Counted from the stretch's first letter, positions 1 to 11,610 are shown. The stretch: 64,000 bases of DNA from Calendula officinalis (GCA_963853835.1 OY970835.1:33492047-33556046); one strand, 5' to 3'. Program-made: numbers and translations. Notes: generated by a model from the letters alone, not told the origin.

Positions 1-540
1 ACCGTGAAAGCATGCGTTAAATGAGGTGGTTAGTGGTTGGCTCTTTCGCTCCATCTAGGCCAAGCTATCACACCATTCGTAATGGTGAGGTGAGTGACGG
101 TGTGCATAAGTTCACTGGCGAATCTGGCGTGAGGGGAACTCTTCATCCATGAGGGAAAAACATTTTATTTGTATTTATATAAGAGTTTCAACTACACGTA
201 AAAAAATGTAAGCAACGAGTTGGCTTATCCCGCGCGATGTTGCGGGGGACTTTTGATATAATACCCAAAATACTATTTATCGATGATATTATCGATTAAA
301 AAATATGGAAGATTTAATTTTTAATTGTGATTAGCAAAATACATGTCCCTACGAAAGTACGAAGTGCATCTACGAATATCTAGAAATAATATACTACAGT
401 TAAAAGAAAAAAATTCAAAAAATATATATATATATATATATATATAGTGAAGGAAAGATAAATAAAGTTTATGAGATAAGATTTTAGTTTAGGATACATG
501 AAATACATGGTAGTAAAATGTCATTAAAAAACAGGGAAGA
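1..540. other. AT-rich intergenic DNA, no gene seen
   Basis: No reading frame of gene quality is visible. It holds a short hairpin at 229-246 (CCCGC stem, 8-nt loop, GCGGG) and an (AT)n microsatellite at 421-446. The first 160 bases have more balanced base composition but match nothing I recognise. Confidence 0.5.
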
Positions 541-547
541 GAAACTA

Positions 548-624
548 AACGCAACCTACAGGAGTCGAACACTTAATCTTTAGCATAATAAAGAGAACTT
601 ACCAGTCTGACATAAGCCCTCTTT
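548..624 (-). other. tRNA-like segment (possible SINE head or tRNA relic)
   Basis: Read on the minus strand, 601-612 gives TGTCAGACTGGT, which resembles a pol III A box. Positions 561-570 give GTTCGACTCC, close to the B-box consensus, at roughly tRNA-like spacing. The expected acceptor stem does not pair, so this is not a functional tRNA. A second B-box-like match, GTTCAAGTCC, lies on the minus strand at 698-707 without a clear A box. A tRNA-derived SINE fragment is the best guess. Confidence 0.3.
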
Positions 625-781
625 GTAAAACTATTCTCCTTTAGTTTTTAAATATAAAAAGTTCCTGTAATGTAAGAATTAAAAAAAGAAGGCGCTGGGA
701 CTTGAACACGGGTCCGCAAGGTTGGTGAAACTAAATGACAGAACACTTGGAAAAGACAATGGGACAGATCGCATATTTGTT

Positions 782-1550
782 AATTTTTTCTAATATTAGT
801 TTTTTAACAATACCTCCGCCTAATAAGACAAAACTAAACTGTTCACCTTTAGATAAATGTATTATTACTAATAATTGTCGGGTAGGTAAAAATAACACAA
901 AAAGTGATCTTTTAGTGGACGAATTCTTCATAAATAATGTGAGTAAAACTTGATTTTCAATTGGAATCCCGTTTCTTCATCTACGGCCTGGATTCAGAAC
1001 TTGAATGAATATGGATTTCAAAATGGTGGAACTAGCTTTAAAATGCCAATTTTCAATTGGGCTGTATTCTATTTGTCAATGTAGAAATATAACTAAATAT
1101 GAAACGGGTTGAGCGTGTCAAAATCCGCCTAACGTGGACCTATCTTCTAGAAGAAAGAGCGCATCTTTATATAATAATGACTAAATGTTGACTGTTTCTG
1201 ATTTCATAAGCAACCTGCTATCAATGTTCTGAAGGATATTCTTATTTCATAGAAACAGGTCAACCTGCTAACTGCATAGCAGTTGACCAGATTTGGTCAA
1301 ACCTCAATTTTATGTTAAATTTGTGCTGTGAAATGCCTGATCAAACCCTAATCGAGCAGAATCTGTGTAAAATTTGTGTTGTGTAATTCGGTATTTGTGT
1401 AATTTCGTGCAGTCACAGAGATTAGAGCTGTGATTTCGTGCAGACACAGAAGCCCAATAAAGATTGTTTGTTAGACCAAACCATTCTTGCTTTTTATAAC
1501 TGAATTTAAAATAGGAGAAAACGTCTCATATTTATTAGACCACTAGGTTA
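782..1550. other. Intergenic DNA, no gene seen
   Basis: Only short chance reading frames occur. The stretch 1200-1470 contains repeated short words (gtgctgtg, gtgtaattt, tttcgtgcag with a nearby copy), suggesting an old repeat, but no family can be named. Confidence 0.4.
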
Positions 1551-1552
1551 AA

Positions 1553-1572
1553 TCCCGTGAAAAATCACGGGT
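1553..1572. repeat. Perfect GC hairpin in AT-rich DNA
   Basis: CCCGTGA and TCACGGG form a perfect 7-bp stem around a 4-nt A loop. Similar stem-loops with a CCCGYG start occur at 229-246 and 53058-53086. They may be terminal or internal remnants of one dispersed repeat family. Confidence 0.5.
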
Positions 1573-1710
1573 TGTCACTTTTTATGCTGAACATAATTAA
1601 TATAGATTAAAATAAATAAATAAATAAATAATTTCATGATTATTACATTCATTTTAAGAAACTAAAAAACAATCAAATAAAACAAAAAAGAAACAGAAAA
1701 TATTAATCAG

Positions 1711-3361
1711 TTATGATCGTTTATGAATAATGAGACTTTTTAAAAGTGCTAGAATGCTCACATTAAATAAGCCAGTGAGGATGTCTTCTTGAATAAACTG
1801 TTGGTATTTGTTGGGCCACTTTCTTCCGGAATCTTCACACGCTTCTTTATAAATAGTTAAAAATATTTATGAACTACTGTTAACACACAGTTATGAAGAT
1901 TGTTTGTCTTTTATAATATAGCACAAAGTTAATTATACAACTTCTATTAATACAAACAGTTAAAAACTGATGAATATATACTTGTTTCTCAACTTCAGGC
2001 ATTGTGTTCATTCTTTGTTGCATGTTGCAGTGTTCTTACTTACTCATGAGTACTGTTCCAAAATGATGCAAATATATATATCTAACTCTACCTGTAAATA
2101 AAAGAGATAATACAAAATTAATATGCATCTAATAAAATCAAAGTAATAATATATTTGATTATTGGAAGCTATTAAAAAAAGTCAAAGAATAAGAAAAAAA
2201 AGTCAACTCACTTCAGCACATGCTTTTAGTAAAACCGAACAAATGATTCGACCAGCATCACTTGCACGCAGAATCATCTAAAATAATGGAGTAATTTTGC
2301 AGTTGGAGCTTAAGCTATACACAATGTTAAGGTGAACGAACACATGTACTTTCTTAAATATGTGTTTATGCTCATTTTTCGACTCGTTTATTTATAAATG
2401 GGTCGATTTGGGCTATGTTTTACGTCTAAATGGGCTTTTAGAGTATAAAAGAATATATCTTATAATGATTTACCTTATTTTGGCCTGAACCGAATGCTAC
2501 CCGACCCGTTTCGAGAAAGGCAAAAAATAAAATCATTAATCATCATTGTGTTTTCAAGAACTAATGTCTCTGATTAAAATACAACTTTAAGACCTTATTC
2601 TGTTAGATTTAAAACTTTCTGGTTTGTTGCATCCACTCAATGGCTTGAAGCACCTGTTTATTTTAAAATATGTTATGACACAGTTTCATTTAGTGGTAGT
2701 TCTGTATAAAAGTGATTAATTTATGAGGTTTCCAATTCCCAATCCAATAAATAACTTTTCAGCTTGATAGTCAAGTATGACTTCAAATAAAAGTTACCAA
2801 ATGCCACAGATTTTATGAACCGGGGTACTATTTTGTGTGGTTTTCTATGTGTATATGTTTTAATTTGTCAATGTGCTCAAAATTTTATAAAATATTAGGG
2901 AAATTTCCAAGAAAGGTAACTAAAGATCCCAAATTTTATAATGTGAAGTATGAATTATCCCGGTTTGTCATAAAAAATGAGGGCAAGTCAAATCTTAAAA
3001 AATATATCAAATGTAAAAACTTAAAAAATATGTCAAAAAATTGAATTATCACTCTTATATTTATCAAAAGAATTATAGAAAATTACTCCTAACCACATTG
3101 TCAGTCAATGTCAGATGTGGGATTTTGGTGACTTTTTCAAGTATTTTTTCTAAAATACTAATCCAGAAGGTTACAAATTTGGCCAGCAAAACTCTCTAAA
3201 ATGTTTGTCTGATATCTTGATTTTATACATCCAACAGATTAGATTAAAATATGGTTAAATCAATTGTGTTGGTAAAAAGTGAGTAAGAAGAACATTATAC
3301 CTGAGCAGATTGACATGCTAAAAAGTGAGGAGTTAAATTCAATGCTCGAAGTTCCCAAACT
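1711..3361 (-). pseudogene. Exon-like fragments of an unrecognised gene
   Basis: Several minus-strand segments look like exons. 3301-3361 encodes VWELRALNLTPHFLACQSAQ and ends at a good donor (CAG then gtataa). 2616-2653 starts after an acceptor (ataaacag) and encodes VLQAIEWMQQTRK. 2212-2277 encodes MILRASDAGRIICSVLLKAC followed by Ala-Glu, bounded by tttag and gtgagt. 1711 to about 1851 is open to a TAA stop. The amino-acid make-up and splice borders are gene-like, and the order is consistent. However, the donor of the second segment is weak, phases do not all agree, and no start codon or complete product can be assembled. I do not recognise the protein. It could be a degraded host gene, a transduplicated fragment, or the end of a real gene with exons I missed. 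Confidence 0.3.
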
Positions 3362-4761
3362 CTGTGTTATGTAGGCTTTGTTTTCTGGAAAAAAAAAAGT
3401 AAATAGATAAAAACATCAGCAACTATAATAGGAAATGGCTACTCCAAATCTATACAAATTGCATTACTCCAAATCGATACAAATTGCAATATTCCAATAA
3501 CAACTATAAAAAATTGTTTTACAATTCTGGTTAATTTCAAAATGCACATCCAAATATCTCCTTGCAAGGTCACCATTTTTATCTCTAAAATGGCAATCAA
3601 TCCACTAATTTTGGATAGATTCAGCACATACAACTTTACATTCATGTACAAATGACCAAAAGTCAAATGGTAAGATATATATTCAGCCTTCAAAATTTTG
3701 TTACATACCAAAATTACAATTTTAGCCAAAAATTTAAACCAAGTTATGACATTGTTTTGGATTTCCATGTCCAAGCCAAAAGACATATCAACAAACAGTT
3801 GGTGTGCGTGCGAAATGCAAGCACCTAAGACTTGAAATTTACTCAAAACAATCATGCTAAAAACTCCAAAATAACCACAACAATAAGATTGACAAAGCAT
3901 AGCTTCATTAAGACTTGTAAAACTATAAACATGAGAAACACTAATACTGAAGATTAGAGCTACCACACCAAATAAAATGCACAAATAAATTGTGTATCAA
4001 ATAGTAATAAATAATCATCATCTGAAACAATCGGTAGGGTTTCAAAATCATGTTACCTACAATTCAACGCAATATATGTGAAACCTTTTTGCTATTTTGG
4101 GTGTTGGAACTGGGATTCTTCAAGCCAATAAATTGTGGGAACAAACCATTTGATGGAAATGGTAGAATCTACAAAAAAGATTATAACAAAAAAGGTTGAA
4201 TTAAAAAAGGGTGGTTATTGAAATTTTTTTAAAAAAAAAATACAAAAAAATCTCACCTGGTGGATCTAATTAACAGACGATGCAATATAAATAACAAACG
4301 TAGCTGAAATTTCACAATTGGTAAACAAAACTGACAACTTCAATGTTGAACATGAACTCATTTATTCCCAAATTATAATCGATGAAACATCCGGGGATTT
4401 TGTACCAGTTGTATGGCTAGAAGATGAAGGTTGATATATGGTTTCAAAGGAAGTGAAGATGGGGAAGTTATCAATGGAAGTAGGTCGTATACGGTTTTGT
4501 ATGTTTTCCTACTTCGATGGCAATGATTTAGAATTAAATGGCCATGATTACGTGCAGTTCAAAATTGAGGTAACTGCCCACTTTAAACGCATGAAAAAAA
4601 AAAATTTAAAAAGTTGGAATTAAGCTAGGACTGCCACGTAATAATGCTTGCTTCTAAGAGGGTCCACGTGACCTTAAGAAGACTTTGTTTTATTAGGATT
4701 ATAGATTAGGCTTTGTAACAATAATTTAGTCTGGTAATTTTCATTTATTTTTTTGTTTCTC
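3362..4761. other. AT-rich DNA without a supported gene
   Basis: Contains an open frame of about 180 codons on the minus strand (3439-3984) with hydrophobic, low-complexity composition and no recognisable domain, and a 61-codon frame on the plus strand (4438-4623). Neither has coding features that convince me. The upstream exon-like fragments might extend into this stretch. Confidence 0.4.
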
Positions 4762-4776
4762 TAGAACGGTTGATAT
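4762..4776. repeat. Target-site duplication of the LINE (left copy)
   Basis: The 15-mer TAGAACGGTTGATAT is repeated exactly at 6535-6549 and brackets the LINE. This is typical of target-primed reverse transcription and supports one insertion event. Confidence 0.9.
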
Positions 4777-4983
4777 TTTTTTTTTTTGAACAGCAAACAG
4801 AGGAAACCAAGCAGGAGCTTCGGCATTGCCATCACCCCCGCCAGGAACCCTACCAGAAATTTTATTGAAACATAAGGGATAATTACAAATGTTTCAAAAC
4901 AACGAACAAACACCAAACTAAAAACTGCCTTATGACCGAGATTACTACTATACTATCTAAAAAAAACATAAAAAGCAAAAAAA

Positions 4984-5029
<46 letters not shown>

Positions 5030-6534
5030 AACTACATAATATTATATAAATTCACAAGGCAAAAATTCCTAACACGAGCACCCAATCACGAATTGATCGG
5101 ATCCGAACACCAGGACCCCCACTCAATGCTACTCCAATTACATTTTGATCTTGACCTTATCCAATAAAACGCGAGAGCTTGAGCTTCACCAAAAATTCTT
5201 TGAAAACCATCACTTTTATTGTTAAAAATGATATCGTTCCTATGTCTCCAAATGGACCAAGCTACCGAGCAAAGGGCAGTTAAAAACTGCTTAGACTTGA
5301 TCTTTGTCAAATTTGCACTCGACGACCACGTAATGAGATGGATCAGGCCCGAAATACTACTTATATCGATGTTCCACCATCTACAAAATGCAGCCCAAAC
5401 TTCTCTAGACTTTCGGCATGCCCAAAACAGATGATCCTCCATCTCAATATCTCTTTCACATAAGCAACATATAGCGGATTGAAGAATAATACCTCTTTTT
5501 AATAGATTTCCACAAGTAGGCAACCTATTCTGTACCAATCTCCAAAAGAAAATATTAACTCTCGATGGGATAGCTTTTATCCATTGAAATATACCCGAAG
5601 AGCGTGGACCTGCTATAACTTGATCGAATAATTTTCGAGCCGACGAAACTGAAAAAATACCGTCAGATTCGAAGGCCCAAGACCAACTAAAACAACCTGT
5701 TTCGGGAATTATAGAAGCTTGAAACCACGAATCAATTGGGATATTAATTTTCTCCAAATGATGTCTAACCTTGACTATATTGTTCCAAGCTCCCGGAAAC
5801 TTACTTGACGGAATGAGATCATTGGATATATTGTGAAGAGATACAATCACATTCTTCCATAAGGAGCCCTCCTCTTTCTTTAATCTCCACCACCATTTAA
5901 TTAATAATGCAAGATTTTGAGCTTTAATGCTAGGAACATTTAGACCTCCCGCTTCAATTGGGTTATGAATATTCTTCCACTTAACCCAACTAATTTTCCT
6001 TTCACCATTTTTTGAGCCCCAAAAGAACTTTGCCCGAATTGATTCTAACTTCTTTAGGATACCTTCTGGGGCCTTGAATATGGATAGATAATAAATCCCT
6101 AAAGCTCCTAAAACGGATTTAACTAAAGTGAGCCTACCCCCGTATGAAAGTGTAGACGCCTTCCATGAAGAGAGTTTCTTTTGGAATTTATTTACAATAA
6201 CATCCCAACAATCTATACGATGCATTTGTGCCCCAATTGTTAACCCAAGGTAGGCTAACTTCGGGACTCGGGACTCCAATACCAATAATATTACTTTTTG
6301 ACATATTAACTTTAAGGCCCGAAGCTAGGTAAAAACAAATCAAAATACGGTTAAGATTTCTTACATTTGATTCGGACCATTCCCCAACAAAGATTGTGTC
6401 ATCGGCGTACTGAAGATGTGAGATGATTGGCCCGTTATTCGGGAGCAAAGTTCCATGGAAGACGCCATTTTTGACCGCCTCATCCATGGCTATATGAATA
6501 CTTTCGACTGCTATAATGAACAGAAACGGGTCCA
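4777..6534 (-). mobile_element. 5'-truncated LINE (non-LTR retrotransposon)
   Basis: The element reads on the minus strand. Its 3' end is an A tail, seen as the T-run just after the left target duplication. The 5' end is truncated inside reverse transcriptase. The exact 15-bp duplications at 4762-4776 and 6535-6549 define both borders. A long plus-strand A-run (about 4992-5027, a T-run in the element's sense) sits in its 3' untranslated part, separate from the tail. The short length and truncated RT make it a dead-on-arrival copy. Confidence 0.92.
5086..6534 (-). pseudogene. LINE reverse transcriptase C-terminal part with zf-RVT domain, frameshifted
   Basis: Two overlapping minus-strand frames form one broken protein. 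The upstream piece (6534 to about 6280) begins inside RT with DPFLFIIAVESIH and carries the catalytic YADD box (HLQYADDTIFVGEW). A frameshift near 6275-6285 moves to the second piece, which continues RT (PKLAYLGLTIG, SYGGRLTLVKSVL) and ends with the zinc-binding zf-RVT region (residues around SRVNIFFWRL, then CCLCERDIEMEDHLFWAC). The protein ends at a natural stop at 5086. The endonuclease and N-terminal half of RT are absent because of 5' truncation. This domain order is typical of plant L1-type LINEs. Confidence 0.9.
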
Positions 6535-6549
6535 TAGAACGGTTGATAT
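6535..6549. repeat. Target-site duplication of the LINE (right copy)
   Basis: Exact repeat of 4762-4776. Confidence 0.9.
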
Positions 6550-6591
6550 GACAGGTTGTGGGAGATGTGGTCAGAGAGACTACACCTAATT

Positions 6592-7542
6592 GAGAGTATT
6601 TTGTAAAAGTAGGGGTCTTTTGAAAACCGTTGGTAGAAATAGGGATGTTTTAAAATATTTTGTAAAAATAGGGGTGTTTGAAAAATCTGGTTTTTAAATA
6701 GTTACACTTTACCCCCTTATGTTTATATTCTTATCTTTTTAGTTTATATCTCAATCTTCTTTATAGATTTAATCCCATACAATTTAAATAAATCAATTTT
6801 ATTGTTTAACTCTCACAAAAGATTTATATATTACAATGTTAGGAATTACAACATGAATTAATATAATATTTACAAATCAAATACATTTCAATATTAGGAA
6901 ATTACTTCGGTATTCGGTTCGGTTCGGTTCCGAGCAACATCGGTCCGACCAAAACCATTTTTTGGTTCACGGTTCCAGTCGGTTTGGTTCGTTCCGGTTC
7001 TTGGACCGTGCACATGCCTAATGAATATATCATAATGTTATGAGATTACAAGATCAAGTACATTCTTTATAGATTTAATCCCTTATGCGGTTTTGACGGG
7101 TTTTAATTTTAAGAAATTCTCAAATAGACTGAAAGTCATTTGAAACTTACTTTTAACGCGAACTCGTGTACTTATAAAATTGTGAAACCATTCTTACAGG
7201 AATAAGCGTGATTATTCAAATGTATAAAATTTTCAATAAATAAAATTATTTTTATAGAAGTAAATATTATGAAAAGATTATGGAAAATTACAAAGCATAT
7301 GTGATTTATCGCGTGTTATAAACTAGTTATAAGTGATATATGAAAATTTTATTAATTTAATTTGTAAATAAAATATATACTTCGTATATAAGTTATAAGT
7401 TTAATATATGAAACATAAGGGGTTAAAGTGCAATTATTTAAAAATCAGTTTTTTCCAACACCCCTATATTTACCAATCTTTTTCAAACACCCCTATTTCT
7501 ACAAACATTTTCCAAACACCCCTAGTTTTGCAAAAAACTCCC
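6592..7542. mobile_element. 951-bp non-autonomous transposon with long imperfect inverted repeats
   Basis: The first about 150 bases match the reverse complement of the last about 150 at roughly 75-80%. Both arms start G(A/G)GAGT and contain three spaced copies of a unit like TAGGGGTGTTTGAAAA. TAATT flanks both ends (6587-6591 and 7543-7547). There is no coding capacity. Long inverted repeats suggest a Mutator-like MITE, but the short flanking repeat does not match the usual 9 bp, so the superfamily is open. Confidence 0.75.
6896..7020. mobile_element. hAT-like MITE fragment nested in the 951-bp element
   Basis: Dense CGGTTCGG/TTGGTTC-type words end in GTGCACATGCCTA, whose complement TAGGCATGTGCAC resembles the hAT-like MITE ends at 45620 and 53183. 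The other end is not clear. Confidence 0.4.
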
Positions 7543-7547
7543 TAATT

Positions 7548-8204
7548 GATGATCTAAATGATAAGGATTATAGTGACGTACTGAAAATGGTTATCGACCG
7601 TTTGGTCACTGATCATATATAATTAAATAAGTTTATATCGAGTTTTTACCTAACATAGTTTTACTAGTTCAAAATTCAACAGCTTAAAGAAAATATCCAG
7701 GAGTTAACAAATGTGTTTACCAAACATAGTTTTACTAGTTCAACACTCATTTTTTTTTATGCTTAATTTCTATAATATATGTAACCAAATCTATGAGACT
7801 AAAGATTTGGGTATTATCACGGTTGTCATCGTAGGAATTGATCTGGTTTTGTTTTTTAACAACTCCTAATCTAAATCAATTTATTTATAACAGAACTTGA
7901 ACTCATTAAAATCAAAATAATTAATGTTAAAAGGAAAAAAATAATTTGATTAAACTAGAATTTTTCAACTCATTAGGCAGTTATTAAGCAAGACATCAAG
8001 AAAATATTAAAGATCGAAATTTTAATACTTAACAACAAATCAATATAACTGCAAAATTACAAATCATACACTTTCAATTATTCAATAATACAACAAAAAT
8101 ATCAAATTTTCATGAATATATATGCTCTATACACGTATGTATATGTAAGCAAAATCCTTTTTATGAACACTTGAGGTCGATCAAATATTCTCCTGCATCA
8201 AATT
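7548..8204. other. AT-rich 3' flank of the laccase gene
   Basis: No gene is visible. Near-identical short stretches recur (ttttactagttcaa at about 7660 and 7730). The stretch nearest 8204 is presumably laccase 3' untranslated region and terminator. Confidence 0.4.
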
Positions 8205-10350
8205 CTAGCACTGAGGAAAATCCGCAGGCGGCGGCGGCAGTGTTGATTCCGGTGTTCCTCCGTTCTCGACCACGAAAGCAGTGGCTAAACCCCATGGCAA
8301 ATGAACATCCAAATGACAGTGGATAAACCACACACCTGGTCCACAATTTTGATTTTTACACATTAATAAAAGTCAATAAAGCGACGGTAGATGATAAGGT
8401 TAAGAAACGGTCAAAGTTAATTTTAAAAGTCAAAAAGTAGTGAGAAATAATAATGAGGTAGCTACTTTTGGTACCTGGATTATTTGCTCGGAATCTGATG
8501 ACAGCCCAACCGCCGACGGGAACCCCAAGCGTGTTCCGTTCTTGTGGGTTGACCAAATTGAACTTTTGGGAGTCGGTTGTTGCGTTATAGTTTCCGAAGC
8601 CTTGAGCCAACACGTAGAAATTAAATCCATGCAAATGCATCGGGTGATCTTCAATACCAATCAAGGCTGTGTTTTGAAACACCACCTGAACTGTCGCATT
8701 AAACTTCACTTGCTTCACACTAGTTAGCTTTGGTGTCATCAAAAGTCCTGTCGGATCGAAACTATTGTTAACGTTGGTGTAATCGAATTGGAACGGTGGT
8801 TGGTCGGGGAAATCCGTGGTGTAAATCCCGCTAATATTTCTAAAATGTGCTTCCAGAAGAGACATTCTTGTGGGTAGAACGAATGAACGATTGTTCATGC
8901 TTGCCGACAATCTTTGCCCGAACATAGCGCCACATGTTTGGTTTGAGCCACATGCGGCTAACCCGAGCCCGATGGTTACAAACATGTCTTCGTCGACTGT
9001 TCTTGGAACAGGCAACCAGAACGGGCTGGTGACCAGCCCGGTCAGGTTGCTTGAAAAGGCAAAGGCTGTAGTAGTGTCGTTGAAGGGGGGTAGAACCGGA
9101 AGAATTGGTGTGGTTTGTGTGGCGTTGGGGTAAGCAAGGATAGCGGTAGTTGTGTTTGCGTTGAATTGAACACCGGCTGCACTAATGTATGGATGAGCCG
9201 CCATGTAATATAATCCTGGCGCCTGGTTTGCGGTCAAAAGGACATCGGTGGTTTGACCTGGACCAACGATGACTACGTCAGTTGGGAATGGGTTTGTGTA
9301 GGCTGCATCCGCCCCGACAACTGTCAGGCTATGGTTCGCTATCTTGAAAAAGAATTGAGTATTGAGCGCAGCGTTGATTATTCTCAGCAAATACGTGTTT
9401 CCTGGCACCACGTCTAGCCTGTATGTTTCTAATTCAAATAAAAAAAAATCATTAGCTACCTAATTAAGAGAAAGGTTAATTTTTTGTGCTTACTATTTCT
9501 AATTGATTGGCAGGAGTTAAATAAATCTCCGGGCCAGCCGTTGATGGTATAAGCATCGGCGTTAGCAGGCGCAGTTCCGTTGACTTGTGCAGCATTCTCG
9601 ACATCGATAGGGTCAGCATTCCACCATTCTCCTGAAATACATATAATTAATTAGAGATATCAAAATTTAAGAAAAAAATTTAGGGAAAACCGTAAGTACC
9701 TAACATAATAGTATCTTCACGATATGGTTTAGCAAAAGGGTACTTTTGGCCATCGCGAGGGCGGATGATTAGAGCACCATAAACGGTTGCTCTGAGCCAT
9801 TGAACGTGTGCATGCCACCAAAGGGTGCCCACTTGTCCGGTGAGATTGAACCTGTAAGTATAGTTACTTCCGGGCCTGATCGGGCACTGAGTCACGAAAT
9901 CAGGACCATCCGCCCATTGACTCAACGTTTGGAAAACACCATGCCTGCATTACATACAAATTAACCTATAGTCACTTCATACCATATAATTAAAAGAAGG
10001 ACATATATTAGTTATTTACCAATGAATTGTGAGGTTGTAAGGAGATTTGTTAAAGACATGAACAATAACAGTGTCACCCTCCTTAACCCTTAGCGTGGGC
10101 CCTGGGAGGCTTCCGTTGACCGCTGTGATTACTTGATTTTGACATAGACGATTCACAGTTAGATTCTTCACCTGTACGTATTGAGCTAATTGTTAAGAGC
10201 TAGAATTGAAATAAAACATACGAGAAGAGAAATGGTTAAAGTCAACGTTACATGAAAAGAAGTCTCCACAATATCAGCAGAGGCAGTCGACAAGGACAAA
10301 GAGAGACAGGTTAACACCAATGCAACTGCAAACACATGATTCGACCCCAT
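8205..10350 (-). CDS. Laccase (secreted multicopper oxidase), 6 exons, 572 aa
   Basis: Exons on the minus strand are 10350-10252, 10171-10020, 9944-9700, 9631-9494, 9428-8475 and 8335-8205. All introns are GT-AG and the spliced frame is open for 572 codons. Residues 1-25 form a signal peptide ending STASA, so the enzyme should be secreted to the apoplast or cell wall. All copper sites are present: HWHG (His83, His85), WWHAH (His128, His130), HPMHLHG (His473, 476, 478) and HCHLDVH (His535, Cys536, His537, His541). Leu546 is at the type-1 axial position, the high-potential form. Plant laccases oxidise phenolics with O2, for example monolignols or flavonoids. Many N-glycosylation sequons are visible. 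Six exons and about 570 residues are normal for the family. The sequence looks closest to the LAC7/LAC14 type, from memory. The gene is intact. Its promoter lies next to an ATT microsatellite and nested MITEs. Confidence 0.97.
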
Positions 10351-10420
10351 TCAAACAAAATATACCAGACTTGTTAACGGGAGTTAATTAAGTTGTATAG
10401 CTAGGTGGGAGATGGAGGTG

Positions 10421-10429
10421 TATATATAG
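10421..10429 (-). promoter_or_regulatory. Probable TATA box of the laccase gene
   Basis: CTATATATA on the minus strand lies about 70 bp upstream of the laccase start codon, a suitable distance for a plant promoter with a short leader. Confidence 0.6.
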
Positions 10430-10430
10430 T

Positions 10431-10817
10431 ACAACGTGGTGCCTAATTAAGATAAATATAATAATTAATTAATGTGGTAAGTTTAATTACAATGTCTGAG
10501 TGGGTAGAAGAACAATATTTCCATGGTTTGCGTGTGAGGGTAGAATATTGAATGACGGTATCGCTGTTGTTGAAACTTCCTCCTCTAAACAACTTTTGTT
10601 AATTAAGTTGACAATTAAACCTTAAGAGTTGTTAGCACTAATTAATCAATTGTTACATATAATATAAATATAAATATTAATAAACTAAACAGCTGCCACT
10701 ACCATAATTTATGGATTAAATAAAATCACGATTTTGGCAGTGCCACATAATGGCGCGCAACCAAGTCGTCGTCCGGACTCTTGTTTTTCACACACGCGTT
10801 TACGTGTTTAAATATAA
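10431..10817. other. Laccase upstream region
   Basis: AT-rich, with no gene. It should hold the distal laccase promoter. No regulatory element is certain. Confidence 0.4.

Positions 10818-10897
<80 letters not shown>
10818..10897. repeat. (ATT)n microsatellite
   Basis: About 26 uninterrupted ATT units roughly 470-550 bp upstream of the laccase start. Likely length-polymorphic. Confidence 0.95.
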
Positions 10898-11099
10898 CAA
10901 TTAATTAAGTTTTTCCTTTTCGTTTTCCAAAAGTATTAATTGGTTAGCCAATATACAACTTAGTGAACTTACTACTTCTTGTGGCTAATGGGATCAGTGA
11001 TATTCACCATAATTTTTCATTTTTTGTAGGAAATTTGAAGTTTCTTTCATGATGAATAATCAATTTTAATTTATGTAGAGTGGAATTTATTAAAAATTA

Positions 11100-11608
11100 C
11101 TCCCTCCGTCCCAAAATAAAATTCTCATTTATCCTTCAAGTTTTGTCCCTAAATAAAGTTCTCATTTCTCAAACTTAAGGGGTTCACTTAATATAATAAT
11201 ATTATTATCAATACTTTCACTACTAACTACTCCCTCCGTCCCACAAAAAACTTCCCATTTGACCTTAATTTTTTGTCCCACAAAAAACTTCTCATTTCAA
11301 TAAAATACTATTATTACTAAGGACCCCACCACTAACTATCCACTAACTATCTTTCTCTCTCCAAACCAATCTTATATTTTAATCAAAATTATTACCAATA
11401 ATCCCACCACTATCTATCACCTTAAAACTTGTGCCCATGTCAAATGGGAAGTTTTTTGTGGGACGGAGGGAGTATTTCCTAAAATACTTTCTCTCTCCAA
11501 TCAAACCTTATATTTTAATCAAAAGTAATCTCAAATACCCCACCACTAACTATCACTTAAAATTTTGTGCCCAAGAGAAATGAGAACATTATTTAGGGAC
11601 GGAGGGAG
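11100..11608. mobile_element. Outer Stowaway-like MITE
   Basis: The terminal inverted repeat CTCCCTCCGTCCC occurs at 11100-11112, with its complement at 11596-11608, flanked on both sides by TA, the Stowaway (Tc1/mariner) target duplication. Subterminal sequence also pairs (aaataaaattctcat with atgagaacattattt). There is no coding capacity. A second MITE of the same kind is inserted within it. Confidence 0.9.
11230..11472. mobile_element. Inner Stowaway-like MITE nested in the outer one
   Basis: Same CTCCCTCCGTCCC terminal repeats with TA on both sides, about 243 bp. Subterminal arms (acaaaaaacttcccattt and its complement) differ from those of the outer element, so it is a related but distinct subfamily inserted later. 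Confidence 0.9.
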
Positions 11609-11610
11609 TA

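Noticed and set aside
548..624. Functional tRNA gene
   Set aside because: A- and B-box-like words exist, but acceptor and anticodon stems do not form.
3439..3984. 181-codon minus-strand reading frame
   Set aside because: Hydrophobic, low-complexity composition, no domain and no support from neighbours. Likely chance in AT-rich DNA.
8430..9133. Plus- and alternate-frame reading frames over the laccase exon 5
   Set aside because: They overlap the well-supported laccase coding exon in other frames and have no domains.
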